Assembly (NCBI GenBank): GCA_030045755.1
Contig: JASIEW010000061.1
Location: 1-26,016, forward strand
DNA: 26,016 nucleotides
Source: Nitrososphaerales archaeon
GTDB lineage: Archaea; Thermoproteota; Nitrososphaeria; Nitrososphaerales; UBA183
Direction: 5' to 3'
Under the pieces are notes generated by a model. The model was not told the DNA's origin. It ran no database searches and was given only the letters and a program-made list of their open reading frames with translations. Below, in pieces: positions 1 to 5,760 of this stretch. The translations under genes were made by a program, and so were the position numbers. The number at the start of each line of letters is the position of its first letter. Positions within the stretch are counted from its first letter, which is position 1.

Positions 1-216
1 TGCCTGATTCCACGAGCAGTCGACAACCAGCACCGACTTCGCCCCCTCGTCGGGAGGAGCCAGCATTCTGTGTGCGTACGGGTTGAGTACGATCACCGTG
101 TCTGAGGCATGGAACTTCCTGCCGACGCCCCTTGCCAGATCCATGTTGATCATCTTGCGGGCTGTGCACTTCGTCGGGTCGTCCTGACCCATTTCCAACG
201 CGAAGACCCCTAACAC
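1..216 (-). CDS. tsr3: Tsr3-type rRNA aminocarboxypropyltransferase, 5' part only
   Basis: Seventy-two N-terminal codons are visible; the gene runs off the left edge. Tsr3 transfers an aminocarboxypropyl group from SAM to a hypermodified uridine of small-subunit rRNA. The translation contains the family's N-terminal pattern (MGQDDPTKCTARKM, compare the usual xDDPKKCTGKKL), then a TVIVLNPYAHRMLAPPD stretch and the conserved VVDCSWN near the edge, all in the expected order. The GTG at 216 is chosen because it puts one beta-strand (LGVFALEMG) before the DDP motif, as in the family; the ATG at 192 would cut into that strand. The gene is divergent from the Lrp-type gene to its right. Family assignment is by motif recall, without a search. 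Confidence 0.8.
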   Translation of the reverse strand, partial: MLGVFALEMGQDDPTKCTARKMINMDLARGVGRKFHASDTVIVLNPYAHRMLAPPDEGAKSVLVVDCSWNQA

Positions 217-260
217 TCCAGATCTGAGCTCTGGGCACGACGTATTAACACTCCCCCTCT

Positions 261-383
261 GGCGGGGTTCAGCGGAAGTTGCACAGCGCTTCGACTCGAC
301 AGGTCGCAGAAGTCAGACTGCTCTCAGGTCGGCGGTTGCAGACTCCGTAGCCGAAACCCAGTCTGAACTCGGCAACCCCCGCC
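261..383. other. possible folded RNA element in a divergent intergenic region
   Basis: The 217-484 intergenic stretch holds no convincing gene. Within it 261-269 (GGCGGGGTT) can pair with 374-383 (AACCCCCGCC, one bulged C), enclosing about 105 bases. Inside are a bulged hairpin (289-295 with 303-312) and a perfect six-pair stem (339-344 CAGACT with 360-365 AGTCTG). An alternative pairing of 332-338 with the right-hand strand competes with the outer stem. Strand cannot be decided. No family is recognised; tRNA and 5S rRNA readings fail. Confidence 0.3.
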
Positions 384-445
384 CAAAGGAAAGACGACGA
401 CTCGGACGCAGAAACCGATGATTCAACGTTGCCAAGATTAGCAAG

Positions 446-456
446 GGTTATTACTA
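446..456 (+). promoter_or_regulatory. TATA-like element for the Lrp-type gene
   Basis: AT-rich GGTTATTACTA, centred about 34 bases before the GTG at 485 in otherwise GC-rich DNA. The spacing fits an archaeal TATA box with a very short leader. Confidence 0.4.
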
Positions 457-484
457 CATCTGTGGACGGAAGGGAGACAGGTAG

Positions 485-727
485 GTGGTTCAGATTCCCC
501 AAGCTTTCGTTCTCGTCAACGCCGATCTTGGTGCAGAAGAGGACCTCCTGAAGAAGCTGAGGGACATACCCAACGTGAAGGAAGTGTACGTCGTGTACGG
601 AGTCTACGACATCGTAGCCAGAGTCGAAGCCGACACGATGGAGAAAGTGAAGGAGACCATCACCTGGCACATCCGCAGGCTCGACAAAGTGAGAAGCACC
701 CTCACCATGATAGTCGTGGAAGCATAG
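485..727 (+). CDS. stand-alone Lrp/AsnC ligand-binding (RAM) domain protein
   Basis: Eighty residues, about half a full Lrp/AsnC regulator. The protein matches the C-terminal ligand-binding domain only: a first beta-strand (QAFVLVNADLG), a helix with EEDLLKKLRDIPNVKEVYVVYGVYD, a second helix starting near residue 52 (MEKVKETITWHIRRLD) and a last strand (RSTLTMIVVEA). No DNA-binding helix-turn-helix is present. Such stand-alone domains assemble as beta-alpha-beta-beta-alpha-beta dimers and rings that bind amino acids or other small effectors, often acting by mixing with full-length Lrp paralogues. Starts with GTG behind a TATA-like element at 446-456. It precedes tiaS by 48 bases, but tiaS has its own TATA box, so cotranscription is not required. 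The ligand cannot be read from the sequence. Confidence 0.85.
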   Translation: MVQIPQAFVLVNADLGAEEDLLKKLRDIPNVKEVYVVYGVYDIVARVEADTMEKVKETITWHIRRLDKVRSTLTMIVVEA

Positions 728-744
728 GCACAGACTCTTTCGAC

Positions 745-755
745 GTTAAAATAAC
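745..755 (+). promoter_or_regulatory. TATA box for tiaS
   Basis: GTTAAAATAAC, centred 26 bases before the tiaS ATG at 776. This is the spacing expected for a leaderless archaeal transcript. Confidence 0.55.
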
Positions 756-775
756 TCAGCCCTACCAGCGACGAT

Positions 776-1990
776 ATGCGCTGCCTCGTCGGCATTGACG
801 ACACCGACTCGGCGCGCGGTCTCTGCACGACCTATCTAGCTTACAGGATCGCCGTCGACCTAAGGCCCGACGTCGAGGTCCTTTGCTACCCGAGGCTGGT
901 GAGGCTGAATCCTAACGTCCCCTTCAAGACTCGGGGGAATGCGGCCGTCTGCCTCAAGATCGAGGCCGCCGACCCCGAGAGCGCGTTCACGCTTCTAACT
1001 TCGAAGGTCGCTGAGCTTTCAGACGCTGAGGGGGGTGCAAACCCAGCCATGACGTTCCTTGAGGACCCCGCCCGTGCCCGCAAGTTCGAGCCTCTCTATC
1101 TCCAAGCACTCGCTGGAATCGTCAGCCCGCACAAGGTAAGAAGGATCTTGGATGAGGAGGGAGTAAAGAGATTCGAAGCGGGTAACGGGATGGGCGTCGT
1201 GGGGGCGGCCAGTGCGCTCGCCTTTGACGAGCGCTTCGACCACACGTACGAGCTGATATCCTACAGAAGACGCGAGAACTGGGGAGTCAGGCGGGAGATC
1301 GACTCCTCTTCAGTAACAGAAATGGACAGGCAAACCTTTCCGGGCACCTTCAACAACTACGATTACCAGAAGAGAAAGGTGCTCATCGCGCCTCACGGCC
1401 CCGACCCGGTTTTCGCAGGAGTCAGAGGAGACTCGCCCAAGTCGGTCATACGGGCTTTCTCACTTCTGCGCTACGACGAGCAGCTCGAGGGCCACATGGT
1501 CTTCATCTCAAATCAACACACAGACGCCCACCTGAAGAACAAGCTCGAATGGAAGGTCTATTCATCAGGGTGGATGGATTGCAGGGTAAAGAGAGTCGAC
1601 GTGCGTCAGGGTGGTCACGCATACTTCACGGCTGACTGCGACGGCACGGAGAGGCTAGTCGCCGCCTACGAGCCGACAGGCGACCTGAAGAGGACCGTGG
1701 CCCGCCTCAGCGGCGGGGACGAAGTCAGAGCGTATGGCGGAGTCCGAAGGCCCTCATCTCTCCATCCGAGGATACTGAACATGGAACGAATGGACATCAC
1801 ACGGCTCGGTAAAAGACGGGGCGGCCTCGTCCTGGGGACCTACATCGCATCTCCTCGAGCCAACAGACACCTGACCAAGCCACTCTGCAGGTACGGACGG
1901 GAGGTCTACGGAGTTCAGCCCGAGGCGGAAGGGTGGCTGAGTGTACCGGCTAGACCACGGAGAGTGCCCGCGGTGTCTCCTTCTAGCTGA
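776..1990 (+). CDS. tiaS: tRNA(Ile2) 2-agmatinylcytidine synthetase TiaS
   Basis: TiaS uses ATP and agmatine to convert C34 of the CAU anticodon of tRNA-Ile2 to agmatidine so that it reads AUA. The 404-residue protein opens with the family's GIDDTDSARGLCTTYLA motif (residues 6-22), followed by YPRLVRLNPNVPFKTRGNAAV. The ferredoxin-like middle region includes the conserved NNYDYQKRKVLIAPHGPDP, and an OB-fold follows (about residues 270-340; VFISNQHTDAHL precedes it). The C-terminus keeps the ASPRANRHLTKPL segment. Oddity: the zinc ribbon normally found between the OB-fold and that last segment is not visible; no CxxC pair occurs there. The 3' end lies three bases from the 3' end of the convergent initiator tRNA gene. 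The ATG at 776 begins immediately before the catalytic motif. Confidence 0.93.
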   Translation: MRCLVGIDDTDSARGLCTTYLAYRIAVDLRPDVEVLCYPRLVRLNPNVPFKTRGNAAVCLKIEAADPESAFTLLTSKVAELSDAEGGANPAMTFLEDPARARKFEPLYLQALAGIVSPHKVRRILDEEGVKRFEAGNGMGVVGAASALAFDERFDHTYELISYRRRENWGVRREIDSSSVTEMDRQTFPGTFNNYDYQKRKVLIAPHGPDPVFAGVRGDSPKSVIRAFSLLRYDEQLEGHMVFISNQHTDAHLKNKLEWKVYSSGWMDCRVKRVDVRQGGHAYFTADCDGTERLVAAYEPTGDLKRTVARLSGGDEVRAYGGVRRPSSLHPRILNMERMDITRLGKRRGGLVLGTYIASPRANRHLTKPLCRYGREVYGVQPEAEGWLSVPARPRRVPAVSPSS

Positions 1991-1993
1991 TAG

Positions 1994-2144
1994 TAGCGAG
2001 GGGAGGACTTTCAGGGGATCTCTCCCCATTTGAACGCACGGTCGGGCCGCAGCCCGAACTCCGCTCTGCGGGTCTCTCTGCTTTCGCTTATGAGCCCGCC
2101 GGGATGATCCTTGCCCCGCTGGGGTCTGGCTTCCCCACCTCGCT
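1994..2144 (-). tRNA. initiator tRNA-Met(CAT) gene interrupted by four introns
   Basis: Read on the minus strand from 2144 to 1994, the exons give a 76-base initiator tRNA. The acceptor is AGCGAGG/CCTCGCT with the archaeal-initiator A1-U72 pair and discriminator A; the D-stem is GGGA/TCCC; the anticodon stem GCGGG/CCCGC has three G-C pairs below the loop CTCATAA (anticodon CAT); the T-stem is GGAGG/CCTCC with loop TTCAAAT. Introns are inferred at 2125-2110 (16 nt, D-loop 18/19), 2088-2074 (15 nt, 37/38), 2058-2036 (23 nt, T-stem 52/53) and 2028-2008 (21 nt, T-loop 59/60), 75 nt in all. Each fits two three-base bulges separated by a four-position helix, cut after the second bulge base. Intron 4 is a perfect bulge-helix-bulge (TTCA/TGAA, bulges AAT and AGT); intron 3 has GCGG/CCGT with one G-U; introns 1 and 2 have one A-A mismatch in the central helix. 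CCA is not encoded. A TATA box sits 26 bases upstream. Confidence 0.85.
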
Positions 2145-2165
2145 GAAGAGAACTCCAAAATCTGG

Positions 2166-2175
2166 CCTTATATCC
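2166..2175 (-). promoter_or_regulatory. TATA box of the initiator tRNA gene
   Basis: On the minus strand it reads GGATATAAGG, centred about 26 bases before the first tRNA base at 2144. It lies between the stop of the cysteine-rich gene (2206) and the tRNA, so the tRNA probably has its own promoter. Confidence 0.65.
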
Positions 2176-2205
2176 GCTTCTCTCAGGCAAACGGCGGGAC
2201 TCCTT

Positions 2206-2325
2206 CTATCCGCCCACGGGGACGACTATCTGCATACACGCACACCGGTTGTACGCGCAGCACGTGCACCGGCCGCAACTTTCGTAGTCCTTGTGCTTAC
2301 AGGTCTTGCAGATGCACACGGCCAT
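2206..2325 (-). CDS. 39-residue cysteine-rich protein, probably metal-binding
   Basis: A 39-codon frame starting at ATG 2325 and ending at TAG 2206. Nine of 39 residues are cysteine (4, 6, 9, 17, 20, 22, 23, 28, 30), arranged as CxCxxC, CxxCxCC and CxC, with one histidine at 11. The pattern suits two zinc or other metal sites, or a tiny zinc-knuckle fold. The gene starts 13 bases after the stop of the HD-domain gene on the same strand, at the distal end of the trm56-tfe-HD cluster, so cotranscription is likely. I do not recognise the family. Chance retention of so ordered a cysteine pattern in an intergenic frame seems unlikely, but conservation has not been checked. Confidence 0.6.
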   Translation of the reverse strand: MAVCICKTCKHKDYESCGRCTCCAYNRCACMQIVVPVGG

Positions 2326-2338
2326 GACCGTGGCGCCT

Positions 2339-2890
2339 CTAACCAGTTTCTTTAAACTTCTCTAGGACCAAAGCTTCGGGGTCTTCACCTAGCTCCTCAT
2401 ACAGCCGGCTCTTCAGACCGAGAAGTCTATCGACGTCGTGCCCTTTGGAAGCGAACCTTTGGACTTCCTTCTCGAGCGGCCTGACCTTGTTCGAGTCGAC
2501 CATCTTGTCCGCAAAGCACACTATCCTCTCTTCGAGCGTGCTGGGGATGTAGTCGAAGGGCGGCAGGCCGAGGCGTTTGGCCTCATCAGGCGATATCCCC
2601 GCTCCGACGTGCCGGCGGACTATCCTGACGACCTTTTCGTCTACTCCATCTTTCTCGACCAGATCAGCTCCTTCAAAACCGTGCCAGACCGTCTGTACCC
2701 TGGACCTCCCGATGTCATGGAGCAGTGCCCCCGCCTCTACCGCATCCGAGTCCACTCTGACTCCTCGGGACTGGAACTCGCCGGCTAGGATCATGGAGAC
2801 TTTCGCGACGGTCCTGCAATGCTGGATTACGACTTGACTGGACCCGTGTTTCTGGTGCAGCGCGATCGCCTCCTCTTCGGAGGGGATCAC
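2339..2890 (-). CDS. HD-domain (HDIG-type) phosphohydrolase
   Basis: A 183-residue HD-superfamily protein. The metal-binding set is visible: H24, H58-D59 (LLHDIGRS), H70, H94 (RRHVGAG) and D128 (CFADKMVD), followed by a charged helical C-terminus. HD enzymes of this type hydrolyse phosphate esters of nucleotides or RNA ends; the substrate is not known from sequence. The start is GTG at 2890, which overlaps the TFE stop as GTGA; the frame is open further upstream, but that part lies wholly inside tfe and does not resemble the family. The four-base overlap implies translational coupling to tfe, so a role linked to transcription or RNA metabolism is plausible but unproven. Confidence 0.85.
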   Translation of the reverse strand: MIPSEEEAIALHQKHGSSQVVIQHCRTVAKVSMILAGEFQSRGVRVDSDAVEAGALLHDIGRSRVQTVWHGFEGADLVEKDGVDEKVVRIVRRHVGAGISPDEAKRLGLPPFDYIPSTLEERIVCFADKMVDSNKVRPLEKEVQRFASKGHDVDRLLGLKSRLYEELGEDPEALVLEKFKETG

Positions 2891-3396
2891 TTGGCGATTT
2901 CCTCTTCCAGCTGTTTGATCTTCCACTGCAGCGCGGCTTTCAGCTCCGTGTTGTCCTGCCGGTTCAGGGGGTTCCCGCACGTCGGGCACTTGAAGAAGTT
3001 CTCCATGGCATCCTCGAACGTCCTCGTGACGCACGTGGGAGTCCCGCAGAAGTAGAATTCGTGCTGCTCTTCATAGTCGAGCCTCTGCTTGAGCCTGTTC
3101 AGGATCTTCCTGCGCTGCGTTTGGATGAAGCCGTCTGTCTGGTCTCTCTGAGCCTTCCACCTGTAGACGAACCAGCCCCTCTTGGGGTCCCTGACCCGCA
3201 CGCCCGTAATCAGGCTCCGACCGAACAGATCGTACAGAGCCTTGCGCACCGTCTTGATCTTTAGTCCAGTGGCTGAAGCTATCTCCTCGTCCGTCGCGTT
3301 CTCGTTGTTGAGGAGGGCCCTCGCCACCCTGACGTAGTCGGGGCCGCCTATCAGACCGGCCACCTTCACAAACGTGTCTTCGTACTCAATTTTCAT
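2887..3396 (-). CDS. tfe: transcription initiation factor E, alpha subunit (TFE)
   Basis: A 169-residue archaeal homologue of TFIIE-alpha. It stabilises the open complex of RNA polymerase with TBP and TFB. Residues about 5-85 form the extended winged helix (IASATGLKIKTVRKALYDL, then VRVRDPKRGWFVYRWK with the aromatic wing tip), 90-112 a charged linker helix, and 113-141 the zinc ribbon with C117, C122, C137 and C140; the first pair is spaced CxxxxC instead of the usual CxxC. The C-terminus is a short helix. The ATG at 3396 has a GAGG about ten bases upstream and lies inside the 3' end of trm56 (11-base overlap); the frame is open further upstream but the added residues have no TFE character. 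The stop overlaps the HD gene start. Confidence 0.93.
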   Translation of the reverse strand: MKIEYEDTFVKVAGLIGGPDYVRVARALLNNENATDEEIASATGLKIKTVRKALYDLFGRSLITGVRVRDPKRGWFVYRWKAQRDQTDGFIQTQRRKILNRLKQRLDYEEQHEFYFCGTPTCVTRTFEDAMENFFKCPTCGNPLNRQDNTELKAALQWKIKQLEEEIAK

Positions 3397-3931
3397 TTTG
3401 TACAACCCTCTTGCCTCCAGCAGACGGCAAAATCCGTAGTTTACTTTGCCCAAACGTCCTCTTAAGCTCTTCTCCGCCTTGAATCTCATGAAGCGCCAAC
3501 GCCAACGCGGCCACCTCTGAGTGGGGCTGGTTCGTCACTGCGACGTTGAAGTCCGACTCGTGGTAGACCTTGCCTGGCACCTTCGGCCCCCCCACTACGA
3601 GGAGGATTTTGTCCAGTTTCCTAAGCTCGACGGCCTTCTCCTGAAGGGGCATCCCGTACATGGTGAGGTGCACGACCGCCCTCCCTTCCTTCTTCGCGTC
3701 TCCGACCACCCTCCTCCAGGATGCGCCGAGAATCGCTTGGAATTCGCCCCCCCAATTCTTCTTGACCTCCTCCAGCGTCCGTATCACGTCGTTCTCTGCG
3801 TCTTCAAGGAAGATCGACTCCGCCCCGAGAGCTCTTGACACTAGGCACAAGTGGGTCAAGGTCCTTTCGTCCCTCACGTATCTCTGGCCGATTCTCAGCA
3901 CGCGGATACTCTTCGCCGACAATCCCGACAT
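3386..3931 (-). CDS. tRNA (cytidine(56)-2'-O)-methyltransferase Trm56
   Basis: A SPOUT-class methyltransferase that 2'-O-methylates C56 in the T-loop of archaeal tRNAs. The 181-residue protein has the family's opening (VLRIGQRYVRDERTLTH, residues 11-27), the VHLTMYGMPLQEK segment and the trefoil-knot SAM-binding region: LLVVGGPKVPGKVYHESDF followed by NVAVTNQPHSEVAALALAL. The length agrees with the family. The ATG at 3931 is the first start before the opening motif. It heads the compact overlapping cluster with tfe and the HD gene. One of its substrates, the initiator tRNA with an intron in the T-loop next to C56, is encoded about 1.2 kb away. Confidence 0.92.
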   Translation of the reverse strand: MSGLSAKSIRVLRIGQRYVRDERTLTHLCLVSRALGAESIFLEDAENDVIRTLEEVKKNWGGEFQAILGASWRRVVGDAKKEGRAVVHLTMYGMPLQEKAVELRKLDKILLVVGGPKVPGKVYHESDFNVAVTNQPHSEVAALALALHEIQGGEELKRTFGQSKLRILPSAGGKRVVQNEN

Positions 3932-3968
3932 TCGAAGTCGTCGGCCTAGATGAATGATTGCCTAGAGC

Positions 3969-4469
3969 TCAGAAGCCGGCTGCGACCATCATGGCAAGGG
4001 CAAGAAGCAGAAGGACGGTCGCTATCATCGCACCCAGCCTGGCTCTGCTTCCATACTTTGCCATCTCCGGGGACGGCGTGGGCGGGCTGCTCTTCAGCGC
4101 CTCTTCCGAAAGTCTGGCGACCCTGCGGAACGACGGGAAAGTCACGGCCATTGCGACGACAGCCGCAAGAACCCCGAAGACGACGCCTGCGGCAATCTCG
4201 TGCCCGGTTGAAGTAGTCATGAAGGACGAGAAGTTACTGCCGTAGAGTTCGTACAACAACAGGAGGCCGAAGAGGAAGGTCGAACCGATCGACGCTCCGA
4301 CAAATCGCAGCATCCGGGGAAGCACCCTAGCGTTGAATTCCAATGCGGCCGGTGGCGAGAGCCTGCTCATGCTGGGCCCCAGCACAAACCCCGTAAGAAT
4401 CCCCCCGCCCAGCCAAGCTATTGCGGAGAGGATGTGGCCGAATGCCAGCGCGTCGATTAGCAGCGACAA
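3969..4469 (-). CDS. four-TM membrane protein, CopD/DUF2269-like
   Basis: A 166-residue hydrophobic protein with four predicted membrane spans, roughly residues 5-30, 53-75, 88-112 and 145-165. The N-terminal HILSAIAWLGGGILTGF resembles the first helix of CopD/DUF2269-type proteins, in which a histidine near the start of a helix may bind haem or metal; the similarity is only suggestive. A TATA element is centred 28 bases before the ATG at 4469. It lies 37 bases upstream of trm56 on the same strand, so read-through is possible. No function can be assigned. Confidence 0.75.
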   Translation of the reverse strand: MSLLIDALAFGHILSAIAWLGGGILTGFVLGPSMSRLSPPAALEFNARVLPRMLRFVGASIGSTFLFGLLLLYELYGSNFSSFMTTSTGHEIAAGVVFGVLAAVVAMAVTFPSFRRVARLSEEALKSSPPTPSPEMAKYGSRARLGAMIATVLLLLALAMMVAAGF

Positions 4470-4491
4470 CCCGCGCCGTATGTCGATGGGT

Positions 4492-4502
4492 TTCTATTTA
4501 AG
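4492..4502 (-). promoter_or_regulatory. TATA box for the four-TM membrane protein gene
   Basis: On the minus strand it reads CTTAAATAGAA, centred 28 bases before the ATG at 4469. Confidence 0.5.
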
Positions 4503-4522
4503 CAGAGACACCCAGTCCGTCG

Positions 4523-4530
4523 CATTTATT
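4523..4530 (+). promoter_or_regulatory. TATA-like element for the PUA/NAC gene pair
   Basis: CATTTATT, centred about 29 bases before the TTG start at 4556. It supports that start as the 5' end of a leaderless message. Confidence 0.45.
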
Positions 4531-4555
4531 CCCTGCTCTCTCACCACGAGCTTCG

Positions 4556-5020
4556 TTGCAAACCGATGAGACTCGACGCCTTTCCATAGTGGTCGACTAT
4601 CTGTTCGGGAAGGGAGTAAGCAAAGTCCTCCCCAAGGAAGGCTATCGCTTCTCCTACTCGCGGAAGTCAGGACGCCTAAAGCTCGTATTCCATCTGGGAC
4701 GCCTTTTCGCCACAGTCAAACCCAACGGGTCGATGGCTCTCACTTTGTATGGAGCCGCCATCCTGGCGAAAGGGCCCAGGTTCAAGGACAACTGCGTCAA
4801 AGTGTCAGACGAGGCAACTGAGTTCGTCATGGGGGGGAAGTCGGTCTTTTGCAAATTCGTGAAGTCGGCCGGAAAGAACGTGAGCCCGAGAGGAGAAGTG
4901 GCCGTCGTGAACGGATCAGGAGAGGTCATCGGAGTCGGAATCGCCGTCCTGAACGGAAAGCACATGTCACAGTTTAAGTCCGGGGTGGCAGTCAAGGTCA
5001 GAGCGGGTCTGAAGAATTGA
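4556..5020 (+). CDS. archaeal PUA-domain RNA-binding protein
   Basis: A 154-residue protein with an N-terminal module (LSIVVDYLFGKGVSKVL, then YRFSYSRKSGRLKLVFHLG) and a C-terminal PUA domain (about residues 75-150) containing the typical VSPRGEVAVVNGSGEVIGVG strand-turn-strand. PUA domains bind structured RNA and occur in tRNA and rRNA modification enzymes. This two-part architecture is a known archaeal family of unclear substrate, often next to translation genes. The start is TTG at 4556, supported by a TATA-like element 29 bases upstream; the nearby ATG at 4566 is in another frame and meets a stop after seven codons. The next gene, NAC, starts two bases after this stop (or overlaps it if it uses TTG). 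Confidence 0.85.
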   Translation: MQTDETRRLSIVVDYLFGKGVSKVLPKEGYRFSYSRKSGRLKLVFHLGRLFATVKPNGSMALTLYGAAILAKGPRFKDNCVKVSDEATEFVMGGKSVFCKFVKSAGKNVSPRGEVAVVNGSGEVIGVGIAVLNGKHMSQFKSGVAVKVRAGLKN

Positions 5021-5022
5021 AG

Positions 5023-5349
5023 ATGGACAACAGGAACACGAGGCGGATGATGGAGCGAATGGGCATCGACATGAAGGAGATCCCCAACGTCCAAGAGGTT
5101 GTCATCAGGACCGCGGACAAAGAGATGCACATAACGAACGCATCTGTGTCGGAAGTCAACGCTCAAGGCAACAGGATCTTCCAGGTCGCCGGCGAGGTAG
5201 AGGAGGTCGAAATCGAAAGAAAGACGTTCAGTGACGAAGACGTGCTTCTGGTGCAGCAACAGACGGGCGTCTCGAAGGACAAGGCCGTGGCCGCGCTCGA
5301 ACAGTCGGACGGAGAAGTCGCCCGGGCGATACTGAAGCTTTCGTCATGA
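5023..5349 (+). CDS. nac: nascent polypeptide-associated complex protein (archaeal NAC)
   Basis: A ribosome-associated chaperone that forms a homodimer near the peptide exit tunnel. The 108-residue protein has a basic N-terminus (MDNRNTRRMMERMGI), a NAC beta-barrel core with VQEVVIRTADKEMHI and an IFQVAGEVEEVEIE strand, and a C-terminal UBA domain (about residues 68-106) with DEDVLLVQQQTGVSKDKAV and the final VARAILKLS helix. The ATG at 5023 gives the usual NAC N-terminus; a TTG at 5017 would add two residues and overlap the PUA-gene stop by four bases, so either is possible. Very probably cotranscribed with the PUA gene. Confidence 0.92.
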   Translation: MDNRNTRRMMERMGIDMKEIPNVQEVVIRTADKEMHITNASVSEVNAQGNRIFQVAGEVEEVEIERKTFSDEDVLLVQQQTGVSKDKAVAALEQSDGEVARAILKLSS

Positions 5350-5388
5350 CGGGCTCGGTCACACATTTCGACCTTCGAACTCACGAAC

Positions 5389-5400
5389 GTTTAATTATAC
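5389..5400 (+). promoter_or_regulatory. promoter of the A-type ATP synthase operon
   Basis: GTTTAATTATAC, the most AT-rich run in this region, centred about 36 bases before the atpH start. It fits an archaeal TATA box with a leader of roughly ten bases. Confidence 0.6.
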
Positions 5401-5430
5401 AAACGAGCCGCGGACAAAAAAGCGTCTCGG

Positions 5431-5760
5431 ATGAGTTCTGTCATTGAAGATGCAGTGAAGTCACTCGTCGAATTTGAGTCGGCGCTCGACGTCGCGAAGT
5501 CTGAAGCTTCCGACGCAAAGAAGAGAATCCTGAAGAGCGCGGACGAGTGGGCTGAGAGCGCCAAGGCTGCTGCCATCTCGAAGGCCCAGCAAATCTCCTC
5601 TGACAGGATTGCTAGAGCCAAGGCCGATGTCGAGGTCGAGGCCATCGCGATAAGAATGAAGGGGGATGCGTCCCTGCACACCTTCGAGGCGTCCATTTCC
5701 AAACACAAGGGCGACGCGGTCAACCTTGTCGTCGCCGCGCTGCTCGGTGAGCGCAAATGA
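5431..5760 (+). CDS. atpH: A-type ATP synthase subunit H (peripheral stalk)
   Basis: A 109-residue, strongly charged and almost entirely helical protein, as expected for the H half of the E-H peripheral stalk that holds the A3B3 head against rotation. Heptad-like alanine and lysine/glutamate patterning runs through SADEWAESAKAAAISKAQQ and onward, with a hydrophobic C-terminal VNLVVAALLG segment that would pair with subunit E. First gene of the operon, and its stop overlaps the atpF start as ATGA. Assignment rests on composition, length and position before F and E. Confidence 0.85.
   Translation: MSSVIEDAVKSLVEFESALDVAKSEASDAKKRILKSADEWAESAKAAAISKAQQISSDRIARAKADVEVEAIAIRMKGDASLHTFEASISKHKGDAVNLVVAALLGERK

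Noticed and set aside
261..383. Minus-strand tRNA-Leu with multiple introns
   Set aside because: The 5' end looks like tRNA-Leu and GGCGGGG/CCCCGCC-A could be an acceptor, but position 8 would be G, no TTCRA T-loop occurs in any splice arrangement tried, and the D-arm loop would be far too long.
269..670. 133-codon minus-strand frame across the Lrp gene
   Set aside because: It is antisense to a clear Lrp domain gene and has low-complexity, shadow-like composition.
2104..2355. 83-codon plus-strand frame
   Set aside because: It overlaps the initiator tRNA 5' half, its promoter and the cysteine-rich gene, and has no recognisable protein features.
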